A DNA stretch of 64,000 nt, taken from contig NZ_CADIKI010000015.1 in NCBI RefSeq assembly GCF_902859935.1, forward strand, positions 124,001-188,000, given 5' to 3'. This document shows positions 35,612 to 44,786 of the stretch, piece by piece. Under the pieces are notes generated by a model. It was not told where the DNA came from and did no database searches. It saw only the letters and a list, made by a program, of their open reading frames with translations. This stretch comes from Paraburkholderia fynbosensis. GTDB lineage: Bacteria > Pseudomonadota > Gammaproteobacteria > Burkholderiales > Burkholderiaceae. Position 1 is the first letter of the stretch. Each line of letters begins with the position of its first letter. A program made the translations under genes and the position numbers.

Positions 35612-37252
35612 TCACGTCATCGTGCGCAACTCGAAGCGTTTGAGCTTGCCGGTTTCGGTACGCGGCAACGCATCGACGAACGTGATGACGCGTGGGTATT
35701 TATACGGCGCCACGCTATTTTTCACGAAATCCTGCAATTGCGCGACCAGTTTGTCATCCGGGGCGTAGCCCGGGTTGAGCACGACGAATGCCTTGACGAT
35801 CTGTCCGCGTGTTTCGTCCGGCAGGCCGATGACGCCGCATTCGGCCACCGCCTCGTGTTGCAGCAGCACGCTTTCCACTTCCGGACCGGAGATGTTGTAG
35901 CCGGCCGAGACGATCATGTCGTCGGCGCGTGCCTGGTAGAACACGTAGCCGTCCGCGTCGAGATACACCGAATCGCCCGGCAGATTCCAGCCATCGCGCA
36001 CGAACTTCGCTTGCCGCTCGTCGGCGAGATAGCGGCAGCCGGTCGGGCCGCGCACCGCGAGTTTGCCGATCGTGCCGGGCGGCACCGGTTGCATGGCGTC
36101 ATCCACGGCCTGAACGACGTAGCCCGGCACCGCGCGGCCGATTGCGTGCGCACGAATCTCATCGCCCTGCGCGGCAACGAAAATGTGGATTAGCTCGGTG
36201 CCACCGATGCCGTCGATCATGTCGATGCCGCTCGCGTCGCGCCACAGACGCCGCGTGGAATCAGGCAGCGCTTCGCCTGCCGACACGGTCTTCTTCAAGC
36301 TCGACAAGTCATGACGCGCAACGAGCGGCGCCATTTGCCGATAGAAGGTGGGCGCGGTGAACATGATGGTCGCGTGAAATCGTTCGACCGTTTGCAGCAG
36401 GGTCTCGGGCGTGAGCTTCTCGATCAGCACCGTGGACGCCCCCACCCGCAGCGGAAAGCACAGCAGGCCGCCGAGGCCGAACGTGAACGCGAGCGGCGGC
36501 GTGCCGCAAAACACATCGCTCGACGACGGCTTGAGCACGTGACGCGGAAACAGATCGCACATCGCCAGCACATCGCGGTGAAAGTGCATGCACCCTTTCG
36601 GCGCGCCGGTCGTGCCGCTGGTGAAGGCGATCAGGCAGACGTCGTCGGCGGCGGTGTCGCATGCGACGAAGTGCTCGGGCTTGTTGATCGCGAGGGTGTC
36701 GAGCGAATCGGCGGCCGCATCGTGAAAGAGGCGCGTTTGCTTCAGGTTCGCGCAGTAGAACTCCTCCTGAGGATTCGCGCAGCGCGCAAGCTCTTCGGTC
36801 AGGCGCGCGTCGCACAACGCCGCGCTGATCTGCGCCTTGTCGATGATCTGCTTCAGTTCCTTCGCACGCAGCAAGGGCATGGTCGGTACCACGACCAGGC
36901 CGGCCTTCAGCGCGGCGAGCGCGGTGACGGCCATCTGCAGCGTGTTGGGCCCGCGCAGCAGCACGCGGTTGCCGGGCCGCAAACCCATTTCATCGACCAG
37001 CACGTGCGCGCTGCGGTTGACCAGCCCAAGCAGTTCGCCATAGGTGGTGGCGCGCGCTACGCCATCGACATCGGACCAGATCGCCGGACGGTCGCGATGG
37101 CCCGCTTCGATGGTGCGCTCGAGCAGCTCGGTCGCGCAGTTCAGGCGCGCCGGGTAGGCCACGTCCGGGTTGTCGAGCAGGAAGACGGGCCATTGGTCCT
37201 GCGGTGGAAGATTGTCGCGCGCGAAAGTATCGACGTGTGCTGACGGTTCCAT
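35612..37252 (-). CDS. 2-aminobenzoate-CoA ligase (AMP-forming)
   Basis: 546 residues of the ANL superfamily. P-loop FTSGTTGAPKG (~190-205), GGTELIHIF (~345), hinge YQARADDMIVSAGYNI, and the catalytic Lys in RTETGKLKRF near the C-terminus. The benzoate-ligase subgroup and the neighbouring fused monooxygenase/reductase point to anthranilate as substrate: ATP + CoA + 2-aminobenzoate to 2-aminobenzoyl-CoA, the entry step of the pathway described from Azoarcus evansii. ATG at 37252 with GGGAGAC upstream. Confidence 0.88.
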   Translation of the reverse strand: MEPSAHVDTFARDNLPPQDQWPVFLLDNPDVAYPARLNCATELLERTIEAGHRDRPAIWSDVDGVARATTYGELLGLVNRSAHVLVDEMGLRPGNRVLLRGPNTLQMAVTALAALKAGLVVVPTMPLLRAKELKQIIDKAQISAALCDARLTEELARCANPQEEFYCANLKQTRLFHDAAADSLDTLAINKPEHFVACDTAADDVCLIAFTSGTTGAPKGCMHFHRDVLAMCDLFPRHVLKPSSSDVFCGTPPLAFTFGLGGLLCFPLRVGASTVLIEKLTPETLLQTVERFHATIMFTAPTFYRQMAPLVARHDLSSLKKTVSAGEALPDSTRRLWRDASGIDMIDGIGGTELIHIFVAAQGDEIRAHAIGRAVPGYVVQAVDDAMQPVPPGTIGKLAVRGPTGCRYLADERQAKFVRDGWNLPGDSVYLDADGYVFYQARADDMIVSAGYNISGPEVESVLLQHEAVAECGVIGLPDETRGQIVKAFVVLNPGYAPDDKLVAQLQDFVKNSVAPYKYPRVITFVDALPRTETGKLKRFELRTMT

Positions 37253-37331
37253 CTGGGTCTCCCGGGCGTTGAGCCGGCTAAATGCGCTTCGGTTGGCGTG
37301 AGTGGTGGCGTGGGCTGCTTTCGCTCGATGC

Positions 37332-37727
37332 TTACTGCGCAATCACGGCGGTCGCTTCGATCTCGACTTTCGCTTCGTCTTCGATCAGCGCGACGACCTG
37401 CACCGCGCTCATCGCGATGTCGTAGTCGCCGATCAGCTCGCGAAACGCGCGGCCGATATCTTTCAGCGCCGCGAGATACTCGCGTTTGTCGGTGACGTAC
37501 CACGTCATTCGCACGAGGTGCTCAGGCTTGCCGCCCGCTTCGTGCAGCACGGCCACCACGTTCTTGAGCGCCTGAACGGCTTGCGCGGCGAAGTCGGTGG
37601 TCTGGAATGTCGCCTGTTCGTCCCAGCCGATCTGTCCGGCGATGAAGACCTGCGTGCCGCGAGCCGCGACACCGTTCGCGTAGCCGCGCGGTTTGATCCA
37701 GCCAGCGGGAAGGAGAGCCTGTTTCAT
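37332..37727 (-). CDS. RidA/YjgF family enamine deaminase
   Basis: 131 residues, typical RidA size. Signature residues: GQIGWDE, TDFAAQAVQALKN, and MTWYVTDKREYLAALKDIG, with a C-terminal VEIEATAVI. RidA proteins hydrolyse reactive enamines or imines. In this operon the pathway intermediates carry an amino group on a reduced ring, so an enamine-hydrolysing role fits well (inference). The start ATG overlaps the thioesterase stop by 4 nt, showing co-translation. Confidence 0.9.
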   Translation of the reverse strand: MKQALLPAGWIKPRGYANGVAARGTQVFIAGQIGWDEQATFQTTDFAAQAVQALKNVVAVLHEAGGKPEHLVRMTWYVTDKREYLAALKDIGRAFRELIGDYDIAMSAVQVVALIEDEAKVEIEATAVIAQ

Positions 37728-38166
37728 GAGCGATGCGCCTCGATGGATTCGGTTTGGGGCGCGAACTTCGCGAGCGCACTCGCGATGTCGGCGGGAATGT
37801 CGATGGATTTGCCGCTGTCGAACGACGTGGTCACAAGCACCTGCTTCGCGCGAAAGCGGGTCTCGCCGCCGCAATGGCCGACGATGTCGATGCTGATCGA
37901 GCGCCGGCCGAGCGCGCTCACACTAAGGGTCAGTGTGATCGTTTCGCCCATCTGGCTCGGCCGCGAGAACTCGCAGTCGAGTTTGACGATCGGCAAGCCG
38001 ACGCGGCGCTGCGCGATCATGTGCGCGTAGTCGACATGCAGGCCTTCGTTGAACCAGTCTTCGACCAGGGCGTTGGTCATCACCAGATACTGCGGAAAGA
38101 ACACGATGCCCGCCGGGTCGCAGTGCGAGAAGCGGATGCGCACGGGCCTCTCGAAGGTTGCGGTCA

Positions 38167-38170
<4 letters not shown>
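37724..38170 (-). CDS. Acyl-CoA thioesterase (4-hydroxybenzoyl-CoA thioesterase type)
   Basis: 148 residues, hot-dog fold. RIRFSHCDPAGIVFFPQYL contains the catalytic Asp of the 4HBT subgroup (D in HCDPAG). It probably releases CoA from dead-end aromatic thioesters, serving as a safety valve. It overlaps the acyl-CoA dehydrogenase upstream by 4 nt and the RidA gene downstream by 4 nt, so it is firmly inside the operon. Confidence 0.9.
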
Positions 38171-39366
<1,196 letters not shown>

Positions 39367-39367
39367 C

Positions 39368-40219
39368 TCAGTCTCCTTCGAACACGGGACGCGACTTCGC
39401 GGCGAACGCGCTGTATGCGCGCTCGAAATCGCGTGTGCTCATGCAGATCGCCTGCGCCTGCGCTTCCGATTCGATCGCTTCGTCGATGCTCATGCTCCAT
39501 TCCTGGTGCAGCATTTTCTTCGTGATGCCGTGCGCGAACGTCGGACCGGCGACGAGATCGGCGGCGAGCTTCTGCGCGTCTTCGACGAGGGCGGCCGGTT
39601 CGCACAGGCGGTTGTAGAAGCCCCACGCGTGGCCTTCATCGCCGCTTGCCGAGCGGCCCGTGAAGAGCAGTTCGGCGGCGCGGCCCTGGCCGATGATGCG
39701 CGGCAGGATCGCGCAAGCGCCCATGTCGCAGCCAGCGAGACCCACGCGCGAGAACAGGAAGGCGAGCTTGCTGCGCGCGGTGCCGAGGCGCATGTCCGAG
39801 GACATCGCGAGAATTGCGCCGGCGCCGGCGCAGACGCCGTCGACGGCTGCAATGACGGGTTGCGGGCAATGGCGCATCGCCTTGACGAGATCGCCGGTCA
39901 TGCGCGTGAACAGCAGCAGTTCCGGCATCGGCAGATCGATCAGCGGCGCGATGATGTCGTGCACGTCGCCGCCCGAACAGAAGTTGTCGCCCGCGCCGTG
40001 GATCACGACCGCTTTCACATCGGTCGCATAGGCCAGTTGCCGGAACAGGTCGCGCAGCTCCGCGTACGATTCGAAGGTGAGCGGATTCTTGCGCTCGGGG
40101 CGGTTCAGCGTGATGGTCGCGACCTTGCTGGTCACTGACCAGCCGAAGTGACGCGCTTCATAGCCGGCGAGTGTCAGGCGGTTGCCGGCCAGCAGTGCGT
40201 CGGCGTTGGATCGTGTCAT
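39368..40219 (-). CDS. Enoyl-CoA hydratase/isomerase family protein
   Basis: 283 residues, crotonase fold. Oxyanion-hole segments NFCSGGDVHDI (~75-85) and VDGVCAGAGAILAMSSDMRL (~120-140) are present. The stretch SRVGLAGCDMGACAILPRIIG replaces the usual catalytic Glu regions with Cys/Asp, so the reaction may not be a simple hydration. It could serve ring opening or isomerisation in the aminobenzoyl-CoA route (inference). ATG at 40219 with GGGAGAC upstream. Confidence 0.9.
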   Translation of the reverse strand: MTRSNADALLAGNRLTLAGYEARHFGWSVTSKVATITLNRPERKNPLTFESYAELRDLFRQLAYATDVKAVVIHGAGDNFCSGGDVHDIIAPLIDLPMPELLLFTRMTGDLVKAMRHCPQPVIAAVDGVCAGAGAILAMSSDMRLGTARSKLAFLFSRVGLAGCDMGACAILPRIIGQGRAAELLFTGRSASGDEGHAWGFYNRLCEPAALVEDAQKLAADLVAGPTFAHGITKKMLHQEWSMSIDEAIESEAQAQAICMSTRDFERAYSAFAAKSRPVFEGD

Positions 40220-40262
40220 GGTGTCTCCCACGGTTCGGTACGTTTCGATATTTCGGACTGGT

Positions 40263-40823
40263 TCAATCTTTCAGACTGTCGAGCAAATGCTGCTTGAGTT
40301 TCCCAAGCCGTTGATGCGTGCGCGACTTTTCGTCGAGGCTCAACCCGCCGAACAGTTCGACGACCCATTGCTCGTGCGCGGCCGCCATCTTGTCGAACGC
40401 CTTGCGGCCGACAGGCGTCAAACACACGCTGATCGAACGGCGATCGTTCGGGTCCGTATCGCGCGACACCAGCCCTTCTTTTTCGAGCTGATCCGTAATG
40501 CCGGTGACATTGCCGCCCGTCACCATCAACCGGCGCGACAGCTCGGTCATCTTTAGTCCTTCCGGATGACGTTCGAGCTGCGCCATCAGATCGAAACGCG
40601 GCAACGTCGTGTCGAATTCGCTACGCAGACGCTTGCGCAACTCGGCTTGCACGAGGTTCGTCGTGGTCAGCATGCGCAGCCACAGGCGCAAGCCCATGTG
40701 ACTGTCCACGCCAGTGCTCATTTCGAGGTCCACGACGTTCTCCGCGGGTTGGGCCACGCCTTTGCGCGTCGGCTTCGTTTCGCCCGCCGCAGCGGGCTTC
40801 TTGACGTTCGATGACTTGGTCAC
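40263..40823 (-). CDS. MarR family transcriptional regulator
   Basis: 186 residues. A Lys/Pro-rich N-terminal tail (~35 residues) precedes the winged helix: LRKRLRSEFDTTLPRFDLM, MTELSRRLMVTGGNVTGIT, VSRDTDPNDRRSISVCLTP (wing). I use the GTG at 40823, which overlaps the SDR stop by 4 nt. Being inside the catabolic operon, it is likely the local repressor, relieved by an aminobenzoyl-CoA intermediate. The AT-rich region upstream of the operon is its probable operator. Confidence 0.9.
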   Translation of the reverse strand: MTKSSNVKKPAAAGETKPTRKGVAQPAENVVDLEMSTGVDSHMGLRLWLRMLTTTNLVQAELRKRLRSEFDTTLPRFDLMAQLERHPEGLKMTELSRRLMVTGGNVTGITDQLEKEGLVSRDTDPNDRRSISVCLTPVGRKAFDKMAAAHEQWVVELFGGLSLDEKSRTHQRLGKLKQHLLDSLKD

Positions 40824-41602
40824 ATCACTTCTCCACCGGAGATGGAAATGGATTGCCCCGTAATGGCCTCCGAGCCCGGTTGGCACAGCCACAGCACGCT
40901 GTTGGCCACCTGCTCGGGACTCACGAAGCGATGTTGCGGATTCGAGCGCAGCAAGGTTTCGCGCGCCTGCTGTTCGGTGCGCGAGGTCTTGCTGGTGATC
41001 TGTTCGAGCGACGCGCGCAGTAGTTCGGTTTCCGTGTAGCCGGGGCACACGGCGTTGACCGTGATGCCCTTCGTCGCGACTTCGAGCGCGAGCGAGCGCG
41101 TGAGACCGATCACGCCGTGTTTCGCCGCGCAATACGCGGCGACGTACGCGTAGCCGATTTGCCCCGCCGTGCTCGCGACGTTGACGATGCGACCGCGTCC
41201 GCGTTCGAGCATGCCGGGCAACACCGCGCGCGTGCCAAGAAAGACACCGGTGAGGTTCACGTCGAGCATGCGCTGCCACAGCGCCATGTCGGTGTGCATG
41301 AACGGCGCAGCTTGCGCCTGGCCCGCGTTATTGACGAGGATATCGACCGCGCCCGCCTGGCTGAACGCGTTCGCGACCGACTCTTCCTGCGTCACGTCCA
41401 CGCCGAGATACGTCACGTCGCCCAGCGCGTTGCATTTTTCCTGCTGCGCGGCGAGTCGCTGCACGTTGCGGCCCGCCAAGGTGACACGTGCGCCAGCGCG
41501 CAACAGCGCTTGCGCGATGGCTGCGCCGATGCCGCTGCCGCCACCGGTGACGACGGCGTGCTGGCCCGCGAGCGGGGAGAGGGGGGTATGCACGTGGCTC
41601 AC
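40820..41602 (-). CDS. SDR family NAD(P)-dependent oxidoreductase
   Basis: 260 residues, classical SDR. TGGGSGIGAAIA nucleotide motif near residue 18, NNAGQAQ, catalytic Ser in NVASTAGQIG, and YxxxK as YCAAKHG. A GTG at 41602 overlaps the stop of the monooxygenase/reductase gene by 4 nt. Likely a 3-hydroxyacyl-CoA or ring-hydroxyl dehydrogenase of the pathway. Confidence 0.92.
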   Translation of the reverse strand: MSHVHTPLSPLAGQHAVVTGGGSGIGAAIAQALLRAGARVTLAGRNVQRLAAQQEKCNALGDVTYLGVDVTQEESVANAFSQAGAVDILVNNAGQAQAAPFMHTDMALWQRMLDVNLTGVFLGTRAVLPGMLERGRGRIVNVASTAGQIGYAYVAAYCAAKHGVIGLTRSLALEVATKGITVNAVCPGYTETELLRASLEQITSKTSRTEQQARETLLRSNPQHRFVSPEQVANSVLWLCQPGSEAITGQSISISGGEVM

Positions 41603-43971
41603 GTGGTTCCTTCTGCGCGTTGCGCGCGTTCTTGCGGCGACAGCCCCGCGTTCGCGATGGCCTGTGCGCGCTCGCGTTCGAGGTTGCGTTCGAGCTGCGA
41701 CTTCGCGGCGGTGTAGGGCTTCGGCCACGCGACATCGAAGTAGCCGATCTTCGCCGCTTCGTTCAGCGTCCACGACGGATTCGCCAGATGCGGGCGCGCA
41801 ATCGCGCATAGATCCGCACGGCCTGCCGCGATGATGCTGTTCACGTGATCCGCTTCCGAAATCGCGCCGACAGCGATCGTCGCGATGCCGGCTTCGTTGC
41901 GCACGCGGTCCGCGAACGGCGTCTGGAACATGCGGCCGTACACGGGCTTCTCTTCCTTGCTGACCTGACCCGACGATACGTCGATCATGTCCGCGCCAAC
42001 TGCCTTGAAGGCACGGGCGATCTGCACGGCGTCGTCCGGCGTGGTGCCGCCTTCGACCCAATCGTTCGCGGAGATACGCACGGAAATCGGCTTGTCTTGT
42101 GGCCATGTCGCGCGGATCGCCTTGAAAACCTGCAGCGGATAGCGCAAACGGTTTTCGAGCGAGCCGCCGTATTCGTCGGTGCGTTGATTGGTCAGCGGCG
42201 ACAGGAAGCTCGACAGGAAATAGCCGTGCGCGCAGTGCAGTTCGAGCCAGTCGAAGCCGGCTTGCGCCGACATGCGCGTCGCGTCGACGAATTGCGCTTC
42301 GATTTCGCGCAGCTCTTCATGCGTGGCTTCACGCGAGTGCTGGCTGACGCCGCGCACATATTGTTGCGGCGAAGCCGAAACGAGCGGCCAATTCCCTTCG
42401 GCGAGCGGCTGGTCGATGCCTTCCCACGCGACGCGCGTCGATCCTTTGGCGCCCGAATGGCCGAGTTGAATGCCGATCTTCGCGTCCGACTGACGATGCA
42501 CGAGATCGACGATGCGCTTCCATGCACTCAGATGCTCGGGCGCATACATGCCGGGACACGCGGGTGTGATGCGTGCTTCGGGCGACACGCAGGTCATCTC
42601 GGTCATCACGAGCCCGGCGCCGCCCATCGCGCGCGCGCCGAGGTGCATCAGGTGATAGTCGCCAGCGATGCCATCCACCGCCGAGTATTGCGCCATCGGT
42701 GAGACCACTACGCGATTTTTCAGCGTCACGCCGCGCAGCGTGAACGGCGTGAACATCGGCGGGACCGAGTGCTTGTCCGGCGCGCGCTGCACACCTGAGC
42801 GCTGCGCGAGCCAGTCTTCGAAACCCGACAGATAGCGCGCGTCGCGCTCGCGCAGATTTTCGTGCGAAATGCGCTGCGAGCGCGTGAGCAGCGAATACGC
42901 GAACTGTTCCGGCTCGAACGATGTATAGCGATCGACGTGCTCGAACCATTCCGTCGAATTGCGCGCGGCGTTCTGGATGCGCAGCACGCCGATGCTGCGC
43001 ACTTGCGTATAGTGCCGCAGCGCGGCGGGCAGATCGCCGGGATGGGCGCCGATGCTGTTGGCGAGTTCGATCGCGTCTTCGAGCGCGAGCTTGGTGCCCG
43101 AGCCGATCGAGAAGTGCGCGGTATGCGCGGCGTCGCCCATCAGCACGATCGGCGTTTGCGAACCGTCGGCGTTGCGGCGCCAATGCACCCATTCGCCGTT
43201 GACCACGCGCGGAAAACGGATCCACTGCGACGAGCCGCGCAAGTGCGCGGCGTTCGACATCAGCGCGTGGCCGTCGAGGTACTTCGCGAACAGCTTTTCG
43301 CAGAAGGCGATGCTGTCTTCCTTGCTCATTTCGTCGAGCCCGGCGGCGCGCCACACGCGCTCGGGCGTCTCGACGATGAAGGTGGAAGTCTGATCGTCGA
43401 AACGGTAGGCGTGCGCCTGGAACCAGCCGAATTCGGTTTCTTCGAACGCGAAGGTGAACGCGTCGAAGAGTTTTTTGGTGCCGAGCCAGACGAAGCGGCA
43501 GTCGCGCGTGTCAATGTCGGGCTGATAGGTGGCCGCGTATTTTTGCCGGATCGCGCTGTTCAGGCCGTCGCAGGCGATGATCAGGTCGGCTTCGTAGACG
43601 TTGTCGTCCGTCACCTGAGTTTCGAATACCAACTTGACGCCGAGTTCTTCGCAGCGTGCCTGCAGGATGTTGAGCAGGCGCTTGCGGCCGATGCCGCAGA
43701 AGCCATGACCCGACGAACGGATTTGCCGGCCGCGGAAATGGATCTCGATGTCGTCCCAGTGGTTGAACGCGTCGAGGATCGCGTCCGCGCTCGGGGCGTC
43801 GGCGGCGCGCAGGTTGCCGAGCGTCCGGTCGGAGAACACGACGCCCCAGCCGAAAGTGTCATAGGGACGGTTGCGCTCGACGACCGTGACTTCGTAATCG
43901 GGGTTGCGGCTCTTCATCAACAGGCCGAAGTACAACCCGGCCGGGCCGCCGCCGATACAGACAATGCGCAT
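41599..43971 (-). CDS. 2-aminobenzoyl-CoA monooxygenase/reductase-type fusion (FAD monooxygenase + Old Yellow Enzyme)
   Basis: 790 residues, two enzymes in one chain. N-terminal half: FAD-dependent aromatic hydroxylase with GGGPAGLYFG (residues 7-16) and VLMGDAAHTAHFSIGSGTKL, similar to salicylyl-CoA 5-hydroxylases. C-terminal half from ~400: Old Yellow Enzyme TIM barrel (MFTPFTLRGVTLKNRVVVSP, LHCAHGYFLSSFLSP, DEYGGSLENR). This fusion is the hallmark of aerobic anthranilate degradation: hydroxylation plus dearomatising reduction of 2-aminobenzoyl-CoA. First gene of the operon; ATG at 43971 with GGGGAGC upstream. Confidence 0.9.
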   Translation of the reverse strand: MRIVCIGGGPAGLYFGLLMKSRNPDYEVTVVERNRPYDTFGWGVVFSDRTLGNLRAADAPSADAILDAFNHWDDIEIHFRGRQIRSSGHGFCGIGRKRLLNILQARCEELGVKLVFETQVTDDNVYEADLIIACDGLNSAIRQKYAATYQPDIDTRDCRFVWLGTKKLFDAFTFAFEETEFGWFQAHAYRFDDQTSTFIVETPERVWRAAGLDEMSKEDSIAFCEKLFAKYLDGHALMSNAAHLRGSSQWIRFPRVVNGEWVHWRRNADGSQTPIVLMGDAAHTAHFSIGSGTKLALEDAIELANSIGAHPGDLPAALRHYTQVRSIGVLRIQNAARNSTEWFEHVDRYTSFEPEQFAYSLLTRSQRISHENLRERDARYLSGFEDWLAQRSGVQRAPDKHSVPPMFTPFTLRGVTLKNRVVVSPMAQYSAVDGIAGDYHLMHLGARAMGGAGLVMTEMTCVSPEARITPACPGMYAPEHLSAWKRIVDLVHRQSDAKIGIQLGHSGAKGSTRVAWEGIDQPLAEGNWPLVSASPQQYVRGVSQHSREATHEELREIEAQFVDATRMSAQAGFDWLELHCAHGYFLSSFLSPLTNQRTDEYGGSLENRLRYPLQVFKAIRATWPQDKPISVRISANDWVEGGTTPDDAVQIARAFKAVGADMIDVSSGQVSKEEKPVYGRMFQTPFADRVRNEAGIATIAVGAISEADHVNSIIAAGRADLCAIARPHLANPSWTLNEAAKIGYFDVAWPKPYTAAKSQLERNLERERAQAIANAGLSPQERAQRAEGTT

Positions 43972-44005
43972 GCTTGCTCCCCCAATGTGGACTCTGCTTT
44001 GGGGT

Positions 44006-44034
44006 AATTTAGGTCTAGATAGTTTAGATGTCAA
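44006..44034 (-). promoter_or_regulatory. Sigma-70-type promoter of the aminobenzoyl-CoA operon with AT-rich likely MarR operator
   Basis: On the minus strand: TTGACA (44034-44029), 17-nt spacer, TAAATT (44011-44006), about 35 bp before the first start codon. The spacer contains TCTAGA with partial dyad symmetry extending into the -10, an AT-rich stretch unlike its surroundings. This fits a repressor site for the operon MarR protein. Confidence 0.65.
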
Positions 44035-44059
44035 GTAAAGTTGCGTGGAGACCGGGCGG

Positions 44060-44505
44060 AAGGCGTGCTGCTGTGGCACGTCGAACAGACGGCGCGGAGA
44101 TCGTGGTTCTGCGCGGGGATGCGTCGAAAGGGCAATTGACGCTGGTGCAATCGCTGCGGACGAGCAGTCAGGACTTTCAGAGCGTGGAGAGCGGAGCCGA
44201 ACTTGCGCTCAGCCATGACGGGCGCTTTGTCTACGTCGAGGACCGCGGAGAGAATGCGCTGGTCGTCTATCGCGTCGACCCGCAATCGGACGAGCTTGCT
44301 TTCGTTCAGCGCATTGCCTCGGGCGGCGAGAAGCCATGGGGATTCGCTATCGACTCATCAGGCAAATGGCTGCTGGTTGCTAATCAACGTAGCGGCAAAG
44401 TGAATGTCTTCGGTATCGATCGGGAATCGGGCATGATTTCGGATACCGGGCAATCAGCGGACATACCGTCTGTGACCAGCGTTGCCTTTGTGAAGCGAGG
44501 AACAA
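44060..44505 (+). pseudogene. C-terminal remnant of a lactonase-family (6-phosphogluconolactonase-like) beta-propeller
   Basis: About 145 codons matching the last propeller blades: SGAELALSHDGRFVYVEDRG, VYRVDPQSDELAFVQRI, GFAIDSSGKWLLVANQRSG, then VTSVAFVKR. The family usually has ~340-390 residues; the N-terminal half and a start codon are missing. The frame runs on without a stop into the next gene, which is chance. It sits directly upstream of the promoter of the aminobenzoyl-CoA operon. Confidence 0.75.
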
Positions 44506-44786
44506 GCGCGGGCGCTTATGCCAATGCATTCTCCCGGTTAGAACCTGTCGCCTCCGCGACCCGCGCAAGCCATTGCTCGAGGGTATCGCGAAAGCATTGG
44601 GATTCGTTCGTGCGGTTTTCTGATTTATGTTTGATTGAACGGAATTCAATACCCCTAAATTTACAAACCTTTTTGCCGATAACAGGCGGTGTGTTTTTAT
44701 GCGTGCCTGGAGGTCATCTCAAGCCGGCGCACAATACAGCCAACGAGTTTTACTCGGCACCAAAACCGGTGGTGGAGAAAAAGAAT

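Noticed and set aside
42862..44007. 381-codon plus-strand open frame antisense to the monooxygenase fusion
   Set aside because: Shadow of the FAD domain; no ribosome site or family match.
44028..44786. Extension of the M30 peptidase frame into the lactonase remnant as a single large protein
   Set aside because: A lipoprotein signal peptide and ribosome site mark the true start at 44787, and a leading half propeller would block export.
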